A DNA stretch of 64,000 nucleotides from MR-S7 sp000400995 (GCF_045291395.1 NZ_CP152342.1:1426001-1490000); one strand, 5' to 3'; counted from the first letter of the stretch, positions 34,981-43,109 are shown. The notes: generated by a model from the letters alone, not told the origin. Program-made: numbers and translations.

Positions 34981-35526
34981 TCAGACTGACGGTGCCTGTT
35001 GCGAAACCGGATCGAATTCCGGCAGGAGCGCCGCAAGGAGGGTGGCGCCGCCGATGCATTCCCGCTCCAGCAAGGGCGCGATGCGCGCACGCTCCAGGTG
35101 CAGCGCCAGGTCATCGTTGCTCGCAGGATCGGACGCCAGCGCTTCGTAGAGGTTGTAGCTGTCGTCATCGAGCATCGACTCGACGTGAGCCTGTGCCATG
35201 TCGCCATCCCACTCACCGCCAGGGAACGCTTCCCTGGGTAGCGGAACCGATGGCAATCGTTCGGCCGCCTCGGCCCGCAGGGACATCGTGCGGTAGTACC
35301 CGCCGCTGTCGTCGTACTCGTACGACACCGTGATGCACAGGCGGAACTCGGCCAGCCACGGATGCATGCGGAACGCCCGGGCGAGGAGGAGCGCGGCATG
35401 GCCGCGCCACATCCGCCCACGCTCGGCCTTCACCGCGCGGTAGCGCTGTTCCATGCTCTCGCATAGCGCGTTGGGATGGATGTGGCCGTCCTGGTGCAGC
35501 AGATAGTCAGCTTCGGTATCAGCCAT
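34981..35526 (-). CDS. integrative-element hypothetical protein
   Basis: 181 residues from the ATG at 35526, which has a strong AAAGGAGG site. It begins MADTEADYLLHQDGHIHPNA. A central stretch (FRLCITVSYEYDDSGGYYRT) and a C-terminal acidic helical part follow. No recognised domain. Cargo gene in the same direction as its neighbours. Confidence 0.6.
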   Translation of the reverse strand: MADTEADYLLHQDGHIHPNALCESMEQRYRAVKAERGRMWRGHAALLLARAFRMHPWLAEFRLCITVSYEYDDSGGYYRTMSLRAEAAERLPSVPLPREAFPGGEWDGDMAQAHVESMLDDDSYNLYEALASDPASNDDLALHLERARIAPLLERECIGGATLLAALLPEFDPVSQQAPSV

Positions 35527-35608
35527 GCCGCCTCCTTTGCACCAGCCGGTGGTTCCCCTCGGAAAACACGATCGCGTCCTGATGCGTGTGCTGGAGCAGG
35601 GACAGCCA

Positions 35609-36277
35609 TCAGGGCGGTGTATCGCAGATCGCGTGCTGGTCGCCCATGCCGTCATTGGCGCTGACGTGCACCTCCAGGCAACGCTCGCACGCCAGCATCT
35701 CGGTCACAAGCGCGCGCTCCAGGCATCGGCTGTGATGCGCCACGATGTTCAGATGTGACAGGTCGAGCGCATACGGCACCCCGGACTCAAACACGGCGCG
35801 GTACTCTTGCCAATTCGACACCAGCCAGGTATCGCCTCGTGACGGGTAGTGACCCTCGACACCCACGGGGCAGCCAAACAGGTCGGCGCAGCGCCGAGTG
35901 TTGTCGAGCATATCCAGAAGGCTCGATTCCGCGCGCCGTCCCGCATGCGCGGTGTAGGCCGGCGCCCGCAAATGCCGGCTCACACGGGCAGCCCGTGCGA
36001 ACCAGTCCGCATGCCGATCGAAGCCGCTGAGGTCGGAGATGCGACGCTTATCCAGCACATGCACGTTCGCGTGTAACCGGAAGCGGGTGCCAGGGTGGGC
36101 CGTGAGCAAGGCGTCGGCGAGGTCTTCGTCCAGGCGGCCGAGGTTTTGCGGCACCAACTGGACGTGGTCGGTACGCAGTAAGCCGAATAGCGGTTCGGTC
36201 GGCGGCTGATGCAACCGTGCGGCTGCCGCTTCATGGCGCAGGCCCGGCCAGCAGCCGAGAGAGACGCGGGCCTTCAT
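35609..36277 (-). CDS. TIM-barrel, xylose-isomerase-like protein
   Basis: 222 residues. It begins MKARVSLGCWPGLRHEAAAA and has the beta-strand/helix alternation of an AP endonuclease 2/xylose isomerase-like barrel, with candidate metal ligands in RLHANVHVLD, APAYTAHAGR, GVEGHY, YALDLSHLNIVAHH and LEVHVSAND. Probably a metal-dependent sugar isomerase-like or endonuclease-like enzyme; function unknown. The start overlaps the DUF6878 gene stop by four bases. Confidence 0.6.
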   Translation of the reverse strand: MKARVSLGCWPGLRHEAAAARLHQPPTEPLFGLLRTDHVQLVPQNLGRLDEDLADALLTAHPGTRFRLHANVHVLDKRRISDLSGFDRHADWFARAARVSRHLRAPAYTAHAGRRAESSLLDMLDNTRRCADLFGCPVGVEGHYPSRGDTWLVSNWQEYRAVFESGVPYALDLSHLNIVAHHSRCLERALVTEMLACERCLEVHVSANDGMGDQHAICDTPP

Positions 36278-36726
36278 AGGACGGTCACCGTGCTTTCCGA
36301 ATCGGTGAAGTATGCGTGGTGCTGGACGATCACCTGCGCGTCCTGCACGTCGAAAATCACCTCGCCGGAAGCGCCGTCGCCATCTTCCCAGCCACCGTGC
36401 AATTCTTCGACCAGCGCCATCGCCAGGTCGGTGAGCGCATCGTCCAGGCGGTGCTCGGCCTCGATGAGGTGCTGGCGCCACTGGCCATCCACGTAGTTGT
36501 CGGCAAACTGCCGCAACAACAGGCAGGGCATGGGCTCCAGCGCCGTCCCATCGGGCCGCTCGAAGGAGACGCCCTCGGGACCACCGGAATCTCCCGTACC
36601 GCAGTAGCTGACGGTGGCGCGGTGCAGACCGGCCGCCGCCAGAAGCTCGAACAGCGCCGAGCGGGTCTCGGCGCGCAGATGTTCATGGGAAGGCAAGCTA
36701 CCTTCCTGGACTGTCACATCGTTCAT
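36274..36726 (-). CDS. DUF6878 family protein
   Basis: 150 residues from the ATG at 36726. The segments LLAAAGLHRATVSYCGTGDS, GGWEDGDGASGEVIFDVQDA and the Tyr/Thr-rich end (AYFTDSESTVTVL) match the DUF6878 pattern, common in integrative elements. No function known. Upstream lies a hairpin-bearing leader. Confidence 0.65.
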   Translation of the reverse strand: MNDVTVQEGSLPSHEHLRAETRSALFELLAAAGLHRATVSYCGTGDSGGPEGVSFERPDGTALEPMPCLLLRQFADNYVDGQWRQHLIEAEHRLDDALTDLAMALVEELHGGWEDGDGASGEVIFDVQDAQVIVQHHAYFTDSESTVTVL

Positions 36727-36883
36727 GTGCTTACTCTCTGGTGAAAGAGGGCACACGCGCCCCAAGGGACATGTGCCCCTCGGGTCATGAAAAGGCTCAC
36801 CGGTGGACGGCGGGCCGCTGTGGTGGCGCCGCGGTATCGCGACGCCTTGGTGGGCCGCTGGCGAACCGCCAGTGGATCCTGTG
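36727..36883 (-). promoter_or_regulatory. structured leader of the DUF6878 gene
   Basis: A GGGCACA/TGTGCCC stem (36749-36755 with 36772-36778, 16-base loop) lies just upstream of the start. Further up, GGCGCCGCGGTATCGCGACG (36824-36843) resembles the GGCAGGTAACGCC element of the two better leaders at 37.8 and 40.4 kb. Possible third, diverged member. Confidence 0.35.
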
Positions 36884-37216
36884 TTACCCGGCGTACAACA
36901 CCGTCGGTGGCCGGTCGGCGTGGTGTTCGACGAGCCGGTTGCCGGCATTGAAACACTGATCCAAGTAAACCTGCTCGATCATGCTGGCGGGTACCTCGAT
37001 GCCGAGGGCGGCGAGCTTGTCGGTGACGGTGTTGATGTCCGTCCAATCCAACCTGAGTTCAAGCAAGCTATCGTAGATGAGCGGGTGTTCCTCGCTGGGC
37101 ATTTCGCTGTCGCCGCGGACGACGTACAGGAATAGCCTGCCCAGGGGATGGTCGTAGCCGGCGACCACGATCGCTGGTTGACCCTCGTGTTGCAGTCGGG
37201 CGATGTGGCGGCTCAT
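36884..37216 (-). CDS. integrative-element hypothetical protein
   Basis: 110 residues, start at 37216 overlapping the DUF5983 gene stop by four bases. It begins MSRHIARLQHEGQPAIVVAG and has GRLFLYVVRGDSEMPSEEHP and WTDINTVTDKLAALGIEVPA. It is a conserved cargo type whose function I do not know. Small, soluble, acidic. Confidence 0.65.
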   Translation of the reverse strand: MSRHIARLQHEGQPAIVVAGYDHPLGRLFLYVVRGDSEMPSEEHPLIYDSLLELRLDWTDINTVTDKLAALGIEVPASMIEQVYLDQCFNAGNRLVEHHADRPPTVLYAG

Positions 37217-37518
37217 GAGGGCTCCTTGTCGTCGAAGACTGGGACGCCGTCCACGGCGAGCGCGTCGCAGTCGAAATTGATCCATACGATGCCGGCGCGC
37301 CGGGCGATGGCGATGAGGGCGGCCAGTTCGGTCTCCTGCGGCGTGTGTTCTCCCCTCGGATCGACGTAGACGAAACCGCCGTAGTCGTTCGGATAGGCAG
37401 TGACGGACAATCCGTCGTCGGCCAGCCGCTGGCGTGTCGAGGGACGCAGGTGGGCGATCGAGATCGCCACCAACGGTTCCATGTGCGATTGCAGGGATGG
37501 GTCAGGGGGACGTTCCAT
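37213..37518 (-). CDS. DUF5983 family protein
   Basis: 101 residues from the ATG at 37518 with a GGAG site. The block SVTAYPNDYGGFVYVDPRGE and then IVWINFDCDALAVDGVPVFD matches the DUF5983 family, small proteins of unknown role found in integrative elements and plasmids. Coupled to the downstream gene by an ATGA overlap. Confidence 0.7.
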   Translation of the reverse strand: MERPPDPSLQSHMEPLVAISIAHLRPSTRQRLADDGLSVTAYPNDYGGFVYVDPRGEHTPQETELAALIAIARRAGIVWINFDCDALAVDGVPVFDDKEPS

Positions 37519-37539
37519 GGCGTGCTCCTTGGGGTCTCG

Positions 37540-37745
37540 TGCGCTGAGGGACGTCGACGGTATGGCTGGGTGTGGTGGAATTCGATGCCGCATTGGCGGC
37601 AGCGGAACCAGGTGCTCGCGCCCAGCGATCCGAGCAGGATGCCTTCGCCCTGGCAGACAGGGCAGGCAGGTGTGGAGGTATCGGGTATGCCTACCTCCCG
37701 TCAGCGCGGGCGGGCCAGCATGTGGCCACGAATGGGGGATTTCAT
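37540..37745 (-). pseudogene. zinc-ribbon protein with an early stop
   Basis: The ATG at 37745 follows a GGAG site and the structured leader, but after 14 codons (ending MLARPR) there is a TGA. The same frame continues with STPACPVCQGEGILLGSLGA and STWFRCRQCGIEFHH, a CxxC...CxxC zinc ribbon. A change of TGG to TGA would explain it. Alternatively, the ribbon starts at an unusual codon. Low certainty. Confidence 0.35.
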
Positions 37746-37905
37746 GGGGTTCTCCTTGCATGGAAGCAGGGAGCACCGGCCCCCAGCGGGAACCGATGTT
37801 CCCGGCGGGACAGGCGCGCGGTGCGCGCGATGGACAGTGGGCAGGTAACGCCTGCGGCGCCCGGCAGGAGCCGGGGAGCTTCCCGATGGAAGCGAAGACA
37901 GATCC
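37746..37905 (-). ncRNA. structured leader RNA, copy 1
   Basis: Elements on the minus strand in order: a GCTTCC/GGAAGC hairpin, a CCGGC/GCCGG hairpin, a conserved segment covering 37840-37861 (centre AGGTAACGCCT on the plus strand), and a long hairpin GGGAGCACCGG (37769-37779) with CCGATGTTCCC (37793-37803), then the ribosome site and ATG. The same order, spacing and paired changes occur at 40346-40500. Likely a cis-acting RNA of the element. Confidence 0.55.
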
Positions 37906-38083
37906 ATTGTGCACCGTCGGCGCGGGTTTGCTGCGACGGCACGGTCCCTCGCCCGTGCAAGCGCCGAGTTCGGACGGGCCTTGTGTGTGGCGTGCGACCG
38001 ACCGCGCCTGACGGCACCGACACGGGTTGAGTTGCTGGCCTGCCCACGGGTGTGAGGCGGGCTCGTACGGGACGATCCGATGT

Positions 38084-38626
38084 TCAGGAGGCGCGCAGGC
38101 CGTACACCTCGAACCAGCTCCAGGCATGCAGGGTGCCGGCATACCTTTCGACCAGCTCGAAGTAGGCCCCCAGATGCTCGGCCGGCACATCGTCGAGCAC
38201 GGCGCAGGTGGTGCCGTACCGCTGTTCCTCGCGCGGCTTCAGGCCGCGCTCGCACAACTCGGCCACCGCGGGATGGTCGCGTGGGACGCGCAGCCGGGGG
38301 CTCCAGCGGCCCTCCCGTGCCGTGTCCTTCGTGTCGTCAAGCAGGCGGCGGATGCGGCGGATGTAACTCTCAGGCGTGCAATCACGTCCGTGTGGCTTGA
38401 GGTCCCCGCCTTCGCAGGTGCCGGCAAAGTACACTGCTTGCTTCATCACCTGTGCGCGGGTGCCAGCCATGCAGGCTTCCCACGAGCGTGCCCGGCGGCC
38501 GCTATTCGCTTCGTACAGGTTGTTGTCGCCGCCTTCGACGGCGACGATGAAACGGTCCTCGGACAGCCCGAGCGGCAGACCTGCCACGCGGAACGCCACC
38601 CACTGGTATTCGATGCGGTAGCTCAT
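38084..38626 (-). CDS. integrative-element hypothetical protein
   Basis: 180 residues beginning MSYRIEYQWVAFRVAGLPLG. It has FIVAVEGGDNNLYEANSGRR and a tail LVERYAGTLHAWSWFEVYGL. No domain recognised. The start overlaps the stop of the next gene upstream by four bases (ATGA), so the two are translationally coupled. About 280 bases downstream lies the structured leader. Confidence 0.6.
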   Translation of the reverse strand: MSYRIEYQWVAFRVAGLPLGLSEDRFIVAVEGGDNNLYEANSGRRARSWEACMAGTRAQVMKQAVYFAGTCEGGDLKPHGRDCTPESYIRRIRRLLDDTKDTAREGRWSPRLRVPRDHPAVAELCERGLKPREEQRYGTTCAVLDDVPAEHLGAYFELVERYAGTLHAWSWFEVYGLRAS

Positions 38627-39324
38627 GCTGCGTTCTCCTCGAACAGTGCGGGTTGGCGGCTGGCATCGGGCAGGATGCTAGGCCCGGTTCCTCTAATAGG
38701 CAGCAGGGATGCCGAGACACGGCCTTCGGCGTCGCGGCGGTCCATGACCATGGCTTGGCCGTAGAACGCGTCGCGGGCGGCCTGGAGCTCGCGCAGGTCC
38801 AGCGCGAGTTCGAATCCCGATGCGCCGCTTGCCGTGGGGCCGAGCACGAAGCGCGCCTCGTAGGTGGCTTCCAAGTCGTGGAAGTCCTTGAATGGCGAGC
38901 TGCTCCAGACGCGTGAGGCGAGCCGGGCGGGGGCGAGGGCAGCGCCCAGCGTGATCACGATCTTCAGCCCGTGCTGCGTGGCCAGTTCCTCTGGCGCGAG
39001 CGCGCACTGCATGGCGGTGCGCCACAGACCCAGGTAGGACTCGGGCGTGACGATGCGCTGCCGCACCCGCAGGGTGCCGTCCACCGTGCGCATCGCGCGG
39101 TCGCCGCACAGGTGGTCGATGAGCCGGTAGGCCGGAAGGTAGGGTAGTCCGGCGCTTCCGGTGTCCAGGATGGAAGGGATGGCGGCGTGCCCGTCGCCAT
39201 CCCATACGATCGCCACGAAATGCGGGCTCTCATAGAACGTGGCGTCCAAGGGAAGCGCGACGACCGCACGGGCGAGTTCGTTCAAGGGCGGCTTGACGGC
39301 CGCCGGTGTGTTCTCTATCGACAT
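38623..39324 (-). CDS. integrative-element hypothetical protein
   Basis: 233 residues from the ATG at 39324. It begins MSIENTPAAVKPPLNELARA, with FYESPHFVAIVWDGDGHAAI and LCGDRAMRTVDGTLRVRQRI in the middle and a tail LPDASRQPALFEENAA. A fragment of a related gene (LCGDRAMRPVDGAMRVRQHI) occurs at 45.4 kb fused to a methyltransferase piece. Function unknown. Confidence 0.65.
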   Translation of the reverse strand: MSIENTPAAVKPPLNELARAVVALPLDATFYESPHFVAIVWDGDGHAAIPSILDTGSAGLPYLPAYRLIDHLCGDRAMRTVDGTLRVRQRIVTPESYLGLWRTAMQCALAPEELATQHGLKIVITLGAALAPARLASRVWSSSPFKDFHDLEATYEARFVLGPTASGASGFELALDLRELQAARDAFYGQAMVMDRRDAEGRVSASLLPIRGTGPSILPDASRQPALFEENAA

Positions 39325-39583
39325 GATGGAATCTCCGAAGATTGATTGGCCAGGATGCGACCGCGGGGCAGGGCGTGCTGTGCGGAATCGGGGCCGCTGT
39401 GGGCGGCCCCGAAGACGGGTACTGCCGGATCCAGCGGCTGGCGCCGTCCCCCAGGCTGTCCTGGCACGCGGCAGGCGCAGCGTCCGAACGGCGGCGAGGA
39501 TCGCCGCTTGCTCGATACCGTCGAAGCAGACGGAAGGGGCCGGATGGCGGGATGAAGGCGACGCCTGCCCGCGAAGGGGTGGC
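39325..39583 (-). promoter_or_regulatory. leader region with a 9-bp hairpin
   Basis: About 260 bases between cargo genes with no coding sequence that I trust. It holds a perfect CGGGGCCGC/GCGGCCCCG stem (39389-39397 and 39403-39411) with a five-base loop, 65 bases upstream of the ATG at 39324. Like the other leaders in this block it may attenuate or stabilise the transcript. Confidence 0.4.
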
Positions 39584-39603
39584 ATCGCGGCCGGATGGCT
39601 GGG

Positions 39604-40059
39604 CTACGGAGCATCGCTCACGGGCTGCTCCGTGGCGATGCGCGCGTCGGGCCCGAAGTCGAGCCCGCTGAGCAGGTAGTGCTGGCCCGAGGATTGGGAC
39701 TTGACCTCGATCGACTGCTGCGTGTGGACGCGCGTGACCTCGCAGGCACCCAGCCGGCGCGTGGCGACCAGATCGCCGGCGCACAGGACGCCCTCGCGGG
39801 CGAGTCGGACCAAGCGCAGAGCGCCCGGCGGGATCTCGTCAGGTCGGACCGGCTCGGTGTAGGAGCCAGCGAACCGGCGGCGGCAGATGTGGCGGGCCGA
39901 CTCGCGCGTCTGCCCATCGACGGTCTCGCCGTAGGTCTTCGCGTAGGCTTCCAGCAGTTCGTCGAGCATGGGTTCGGTGCGCAGATCGGCGCAGGAGTCC
40001 AGGCGCTCGATCGTGACCCTGGCCCACAGCGGCAGGTACTGGTACGGGGTTGGTCCCAT
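39604..40059 (-). CDS. module gene 2: integrative-element hypothetical protein
   Basis: 151 residues starting MGPTPYQYLPLWARVTIERL. Unlike copies A and B it holds the 44-residue insert (TEPMLDELLEAYAKTYGETV and ESARHICRRRF), an amphipathic helical segment. The C-terminal half has VLCAGDLVATRRLGACEVTR and SGQHYLLSGLDFGPDARI. No known domain. It follows gene 1 after a single base, so the two are coupled. Confidence 0.65.
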   Translation of the reverse strand: MGPTPYQYLPLWARVTIERLDSCADLRTEPMLDELLEAYAKTYGETVDGQTRESARHICRRRFAGSYTEPVRPDEIPPGALRLVRLAREGVLCAGDLVATRRLGACEVTRVHTQQSIEVKSQSSGQHYLLSGLDFGPDARIATEQPVSDAP

Positions 40060-40060
40060 G

Positions 40061-40345
40061 TCAGCGTTCCTCCGGTGTGCCCGTCAAGGCCTCGACGGGC
40101 TCCGCGCCGAAGCGGGCCAGGAGCCTGTCGATCTGTGGAATGCCGAAGTCCCAGGGCTCGAAGCTGCGGCCGTTGGGGCCAATTCCCTCGGCCCGGACGA
40201 CGTTCAGCGCTTCGACCTTGGTCTCGCGTAGCCGGTACAGGCCTTCGATCACGAACTGCGCATCGCGGTCGCCGAGCAGTCTTTCGAGATCGACGGCGTC
40301 CTGGGCCGGCGCGTCCTGCGCGCCGGTGGTGCTGGGTGATTGCAT
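40061..40345 (-). CDS. module gene 1: integrative-element hypothetical protein
   Basis: 94 residues from the ATG at 40345 with a TTGGAG site. It includes LLGDRDAQFVIEGLYRLRET, KVEALNVVRAEGIGPNGRSF and EPWDFGIPQIDRLL. The N-terminal 20 residues are Ala/Thr/Gln-rich. Unknown function, but the presence of three copies of the downstream part shows it travels with the element. Preceded by leader copy 2. Confidence 0.65.
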   Translation of the reverse strand: MQSPSTTGAQDAPAQDAVDLERLLGDRDAQFVIEGLYRLRETKVEALNVVRAEGIGPNGRSFEPWDFGIPQIDRLLARFGAEPVEALTGTPEER

Positions 40346-40500
40346 GGTGTTCTCCAAGAAAACGGGAACACCGCCCCCTGGGGAACGGTGTTCCCGGGGG
40401 GATGAGCGAGCGCGGATGCACTCGGTGCGAGGCAGGTAACGCCTGCGGCGCCTGGCCACGGCCAGGAGGGGCTTCCACGATGGAAGCGTCAAGCCCCTCC
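40346..40500 (-). ncRNA. structured leader RNA, copy 2
   Basis: On the minus strand: an outer GGAGGGGCTT/AAGCCCCTCC stem enclosing TTCCA/TGGAA, a CCTGGC/GCCAGG hairpin, the conserved segment covering 40431-40452 (22 bases identical to 37840-37861), and a perfect 11-bp stem CGGGAACACCG (40363-40373) with CGGTGTTCCCG (40386-40396). A TTTTC run and the ribosome site of module gene 1 follow. The hairpin plus T run could act as a regulated terminator. Confidence 0.6.
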
Positions 40501-40607
40501 ATGGTAGGTCAGCGGGGCCCAGCGCTGTGAAAGGCTGCTCGCTTGCTCACGAGGACGCCCGGCTTGACAGGACCTTTTCCGTGGTGCTGGAGCTATATCC
40601 CCAAGCT

Positions 40608-41993
40608 TTACTTACGCGATGTGCAGGGGCGAATATCGTTCGTGATTCCATGAGCATCTATCATGCGATACAGGTGCGCTCGACTGATACCCAGCAGTTC
40701 CGCCGCCCGGCGCTTGTTCCCTTTGGCCTGCACCAGTGCGGACTGGATCTCCGATCTGGCTAGATGTTGAATGCGTCGCTTCAATGATGAAGCGGCGGCT
40801 CCAGAATTTGCTCGATCCACGTAGGTTTCATTTTCAACAAGGAGAAGCTTGCCGGTCACGAGCAGCCGCGTTAGGACATTCTCCAGTTCTCTGACGTTGC
40901 CGGGCCACGAATAGTGGGCCAAGCGTTCGCGGTCGCTTGCCGTCAGCTTTGGACGGGGTTTCCCGAGACGGGAGGCAATGCGTTCCAGTAATTGGTCGGC
41001 AAGAGGCGTGATGTCGCTCCGTTCACGCAACGCGGGCACATCGACTGTCAGAACGTTCAAACGGTGATACAGGTCTTCGCGGAAGCGGCCTTCTTTGATC
41101 TGCTGCGGAAGCGACCGGTTGGTTGCACAAATGACTCTCGCATTGATGGTCACCGGGGCTGTCCCCCCCACTCGGACAATCTCATTGGTCTGCAGTACAC
41201 GCAGCAGGCTGGCCTGGAGCGACAGCGGCATATCGCCGATTTCGTCCAGGAACAGGACGCCATCCGTTGCCAGCTCGAATTTTCCAGGTTTGCCATGCTG
41301 ACGGGCACCCGTGAATGCGCCACCGTCGTAGCCAAATAATTCGGCCTCGATCAGTCCGCTGGGGATGGATGCGCAGTTGACCCATACAAAGGGGCCAGTG
41401 GAACGGTCTGACAAGGCGTGAACCACATGCGCCGCCAGCTCTTTCCCAGTACCTGTCTCGCCGGAAACGAGCACTGGCAACTCGTACTGCGCAACCAGTT
41501 CAAGGGAGGCGCGATAGGCATCCATGCGTTCCCCATGGCCGATGACATCGTTCAACGTGAACCGGGATCGCCACAGCTTGCCACCGTGGGGCAACGAGAG
41601 TTCAGTCTTGAAAACGCGCCCGTAAGTTGACTTGAGCAGGCTTACATCCGAAAAAAGCGCAAAACCAACGGCGCCAATGATTTCTCCATTGCGCCGCACC
41701 GGCACCTGTTTTGTCACCAGCTTGTGTCCTCGCACTTCCAGCGGGTAGCCGACCTGGGTTTGCTTTCCTTGGGCCACCAAATGCAGTTTTGTGGCCGGGC
41801 CGATCACGTCGACGATGTGGCGTCCCACGAACTCCTCGGGACCCCCGCCAAGAACCCGGCAATAGGGTTCATTGATAAGGATGATGATCCCTGTTGTATC
41901 CACAACGACCAGGCTATCTGAAACGTGGTCGAGCACCAGTTTCAAAAACTCTGCTTCTTCGAATGGATCGAGAAGCCGTTCTGAAAGTGCCAT
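40608..41993 (-). CDS. sigma-54-dependent transcriptional activator with PAS domain
   Basis: 461 residues. PAS sensor at about 12-120 (VSDSLVVVDTTGIIILINEP), AAA+ domain with Walker A GETGTGKE (178-185), the sigma-54 contact loop GAFTGA (225-230) and Walker B LFLDEIGD (247-254), and a C-terminal Fis-type HTH (RRAAELLGISRAHLYRMIDA). No receiver domain, so it senses a ligand or redox state directly. Divergent from the hydrolase-transporter pair, which has twin upstream sites and a -24/-12 promoter. The start at 41993 has an AAAGGGA site. Confidence 0.93.
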   Translation of the reverse strand: MALSERLLDPFEEAEFLKLVLDHVSDSLVVVDTTGIIILINEPYCRVLGGGPEEFVGRHIVDVIGPATKLHLVAQGKQTQVGYPLEVRGHKLVTKQVPVRRNGEIIGAVGFALFSDVSLLKSTYGRVFKTELSLPHGGKLWRSRFTLNDVIGHGERMDAYRASLELVAQYELPVLVSGETGTGKELAAHVVHALSDRSTGPFVWVNCASIPSGLIEAELFGYDGGAFTGARQHGKPGKFELATDGVLFLDEIGDMPLSLQASLLRVLQTNEIVRVGGTAPVTINARVICATNRSLPQQIKEGRFREDLYHRLNVLTVDVPALRERSDITPLADQLLERIASRLGKPRPKLTASDRERLAHYSWPGNVRELENVLTRLLVTGKLLLVENETYVDRANSGAAASSLKRRIQHLARSEIQSALVQAKGNKRRAAELLGISRAHLYRMIDAHGITNDIRPCTSRK

Positions 41994-42043
41994 TGAAGTC
42001 CCTTTCTGAGTTGCCGCTGCCAGTCGGGCAACGAATCTAAAGT

Positions 42044-42081
42044 GTCTCTTATCATAGACCATGCGGTCTCTTAATAGAGAC
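42044..42081. promoter_or_regulatory. twin palindromic activator sites
   Basis: GTCTCTTAATAGAGAC (42066-42081) is a perfect palindrome; GTCTCTTATCATAGAC (42044-42059) is an imperfect copy. Their centres are 22 bases apart, two helical turns. They lie about 110-145 bases upstream of the -24/-12 promoter, the usual place for enhancer sites of NtrC-type activators. Confidence 0.8.
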
Positions 42082-42188
42082 GCTTTCTTGTTGATACGGG
42101 CTCCTCATCGCAGTCCGTTTGCGTAGGGGTAAGAGGACTCCCAAATAAAACAACAGGTTATGAATCCATCTCCCTGAATGAACGGTCT

Positions 42189-42204
42189 TGGCACAGGGTT
42201 TGCT
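42189..42204 (+). promoter_or_regulatory. sigma-54 (-24/-12) promoter
   Basis: TGGCACAGGGTTTGCT fits the sigma-54 consensus TGGCACG-N4-TTGCW, with the GG (42190-42191) and GC (42202-42203) pairs 12 bases apart. Transcription should begin near 42215, about 100 bases before the hydrolase start. Confidence 0.88.
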
Positions 42205-42311
42205 TTAAAGGCATGGGCCCGGACATTCGCCAGGCTCAAAGGGACTGCAGAAGAAGCCTTCAGAGGACCTCCAGTCTTTACCAAAACCAAACCAAAGGTG
42301 GAGTGAGACAA

Positions 42312-43097
42312 ATGACAAGTATCGAGACGCTGAGTATTGGAGACACCGTGGTCCAGGTGTCGGGCCGGGGAGCACCACTGGTGTTCGTCCATGGCTTCAC
42401 GACCACAGCCGAGTTCTGGCGCGAGCAGGTCGAGCCGTTCTCGGCCAGCCATCGCGTGATCCGCATCAATCTGCCCGGACACGGCGTTTCGCCTCGACCC
42501 GAGGGACGCGCCTACACCATCGAGGCATTCGCCGATGACGTCCTGAAGGTCTACCAGGCCCTGGACATCCAGGATGCCGTGCTTGTCGGCCTGTCGATGG
42601 GTGGCGCCATCGCCCAGCAATTCGCACTCACCCACCCCAACAGTGTGCGCGCGCTGGTGCTGGTCGACACCACCCCGCACGGACTGGGTGAAGACGTCAA
42701 CGTGGACAACGTGCTCAAGGCGATCGAGGAACTGGGTGTGGTGGCCGCCAGCCAGAACGTCATCGACCGCTCCTTCGGCAGTGCCACGAGCGCGCAACTG
42801 CTGGCCTTTGCCAAGGCGCAAGTAGCCCAGACTCCGGCCTTCGTCGCGCGGCAGGCCATCGTCTCGCTCAACGCCACGGACAGCCGCGCACGCCTGGGCG
42901 AGATTCAGGTGCCCACGCTGATCCTGGTGGGCAACGAAGACATCATTACGCCGCCGTGCGAATCCGAGGTGCTGGCAAAGGGCATCCCCAACAGTCGGCT
43001 GGAGATCATTGCTGACGCGGGGCATTTTCCGATGCTGGAGCAGCCCCAGGCCTTCAACCGTGTGCTGGCCGACTTCCTGGCTCAGCCGACCATCTGA
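42312..43097 (+). CDS. alpha/beta hydrolase
   Basis: 261 residues. Nucleophile S95 in GLSMGG, acid D210 in LVGNEDI, and H238 in DAGHFPML; oxyanion region VFVHGFT at 24-30. It resembles 3-oxoadipate enol-lactonase and other ring-cleavage or ester hydrolases. The ATG at 42312 is preferred over an upstream frame because of the GGTGGAG site. First gene after the sigma-54 promoter, 12 bases before the transporter gene, so it probably hydrolyses the imported or derived compound. Confidence 0.9.
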   Translation: MTSIETLSIGDTVVQVSGRGAPLVFVHGFTTTAEFWREQVEPFSASHRVIRINLPGHGVSPRPEGRAYTIEAFADDVLKVYQALDIQDAVLVGLSMGGAIAQQFALTHPNSVRALVLVDTTPHGLGEDVNVDNVLKAIEELGVVAASQNVIDRSFGSATSAQLLAFAKAQVAQTPAFVARQAIVSLNATDSRARLGEIQVPTLILVGNEDIITPPCESEVLAKGIPNSRLEIIADAGHFPMLEQPQAFNRVLADFLAQPTI

Positions 43098-43109
43098 TCG
43101 GAGGCCGCC

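Larger units (their letters stand above)
39584..40345. repeat. dispersed repeat copy C (complete two-gene module)
   Basis: The intact version of the module. Partial copies are at 16084-16599 and 21512-21898. Compared with them it has 132 extra bases (44 codons) in gene 2 between AGGAG-CCAG direct repeats, and a complete gene 1 with its structured leader. The partial copies share one deletion, so they probably descend from one deleted ancestor. Confidence 0.85.

Noticed and set aside
36727..39583. All hairpins of the cargo block as one RNA family
   Set aside because: Only the leaders at 37.8 and 40.4 kb share sequence and order; the others are plain hairpins or terminator-like.
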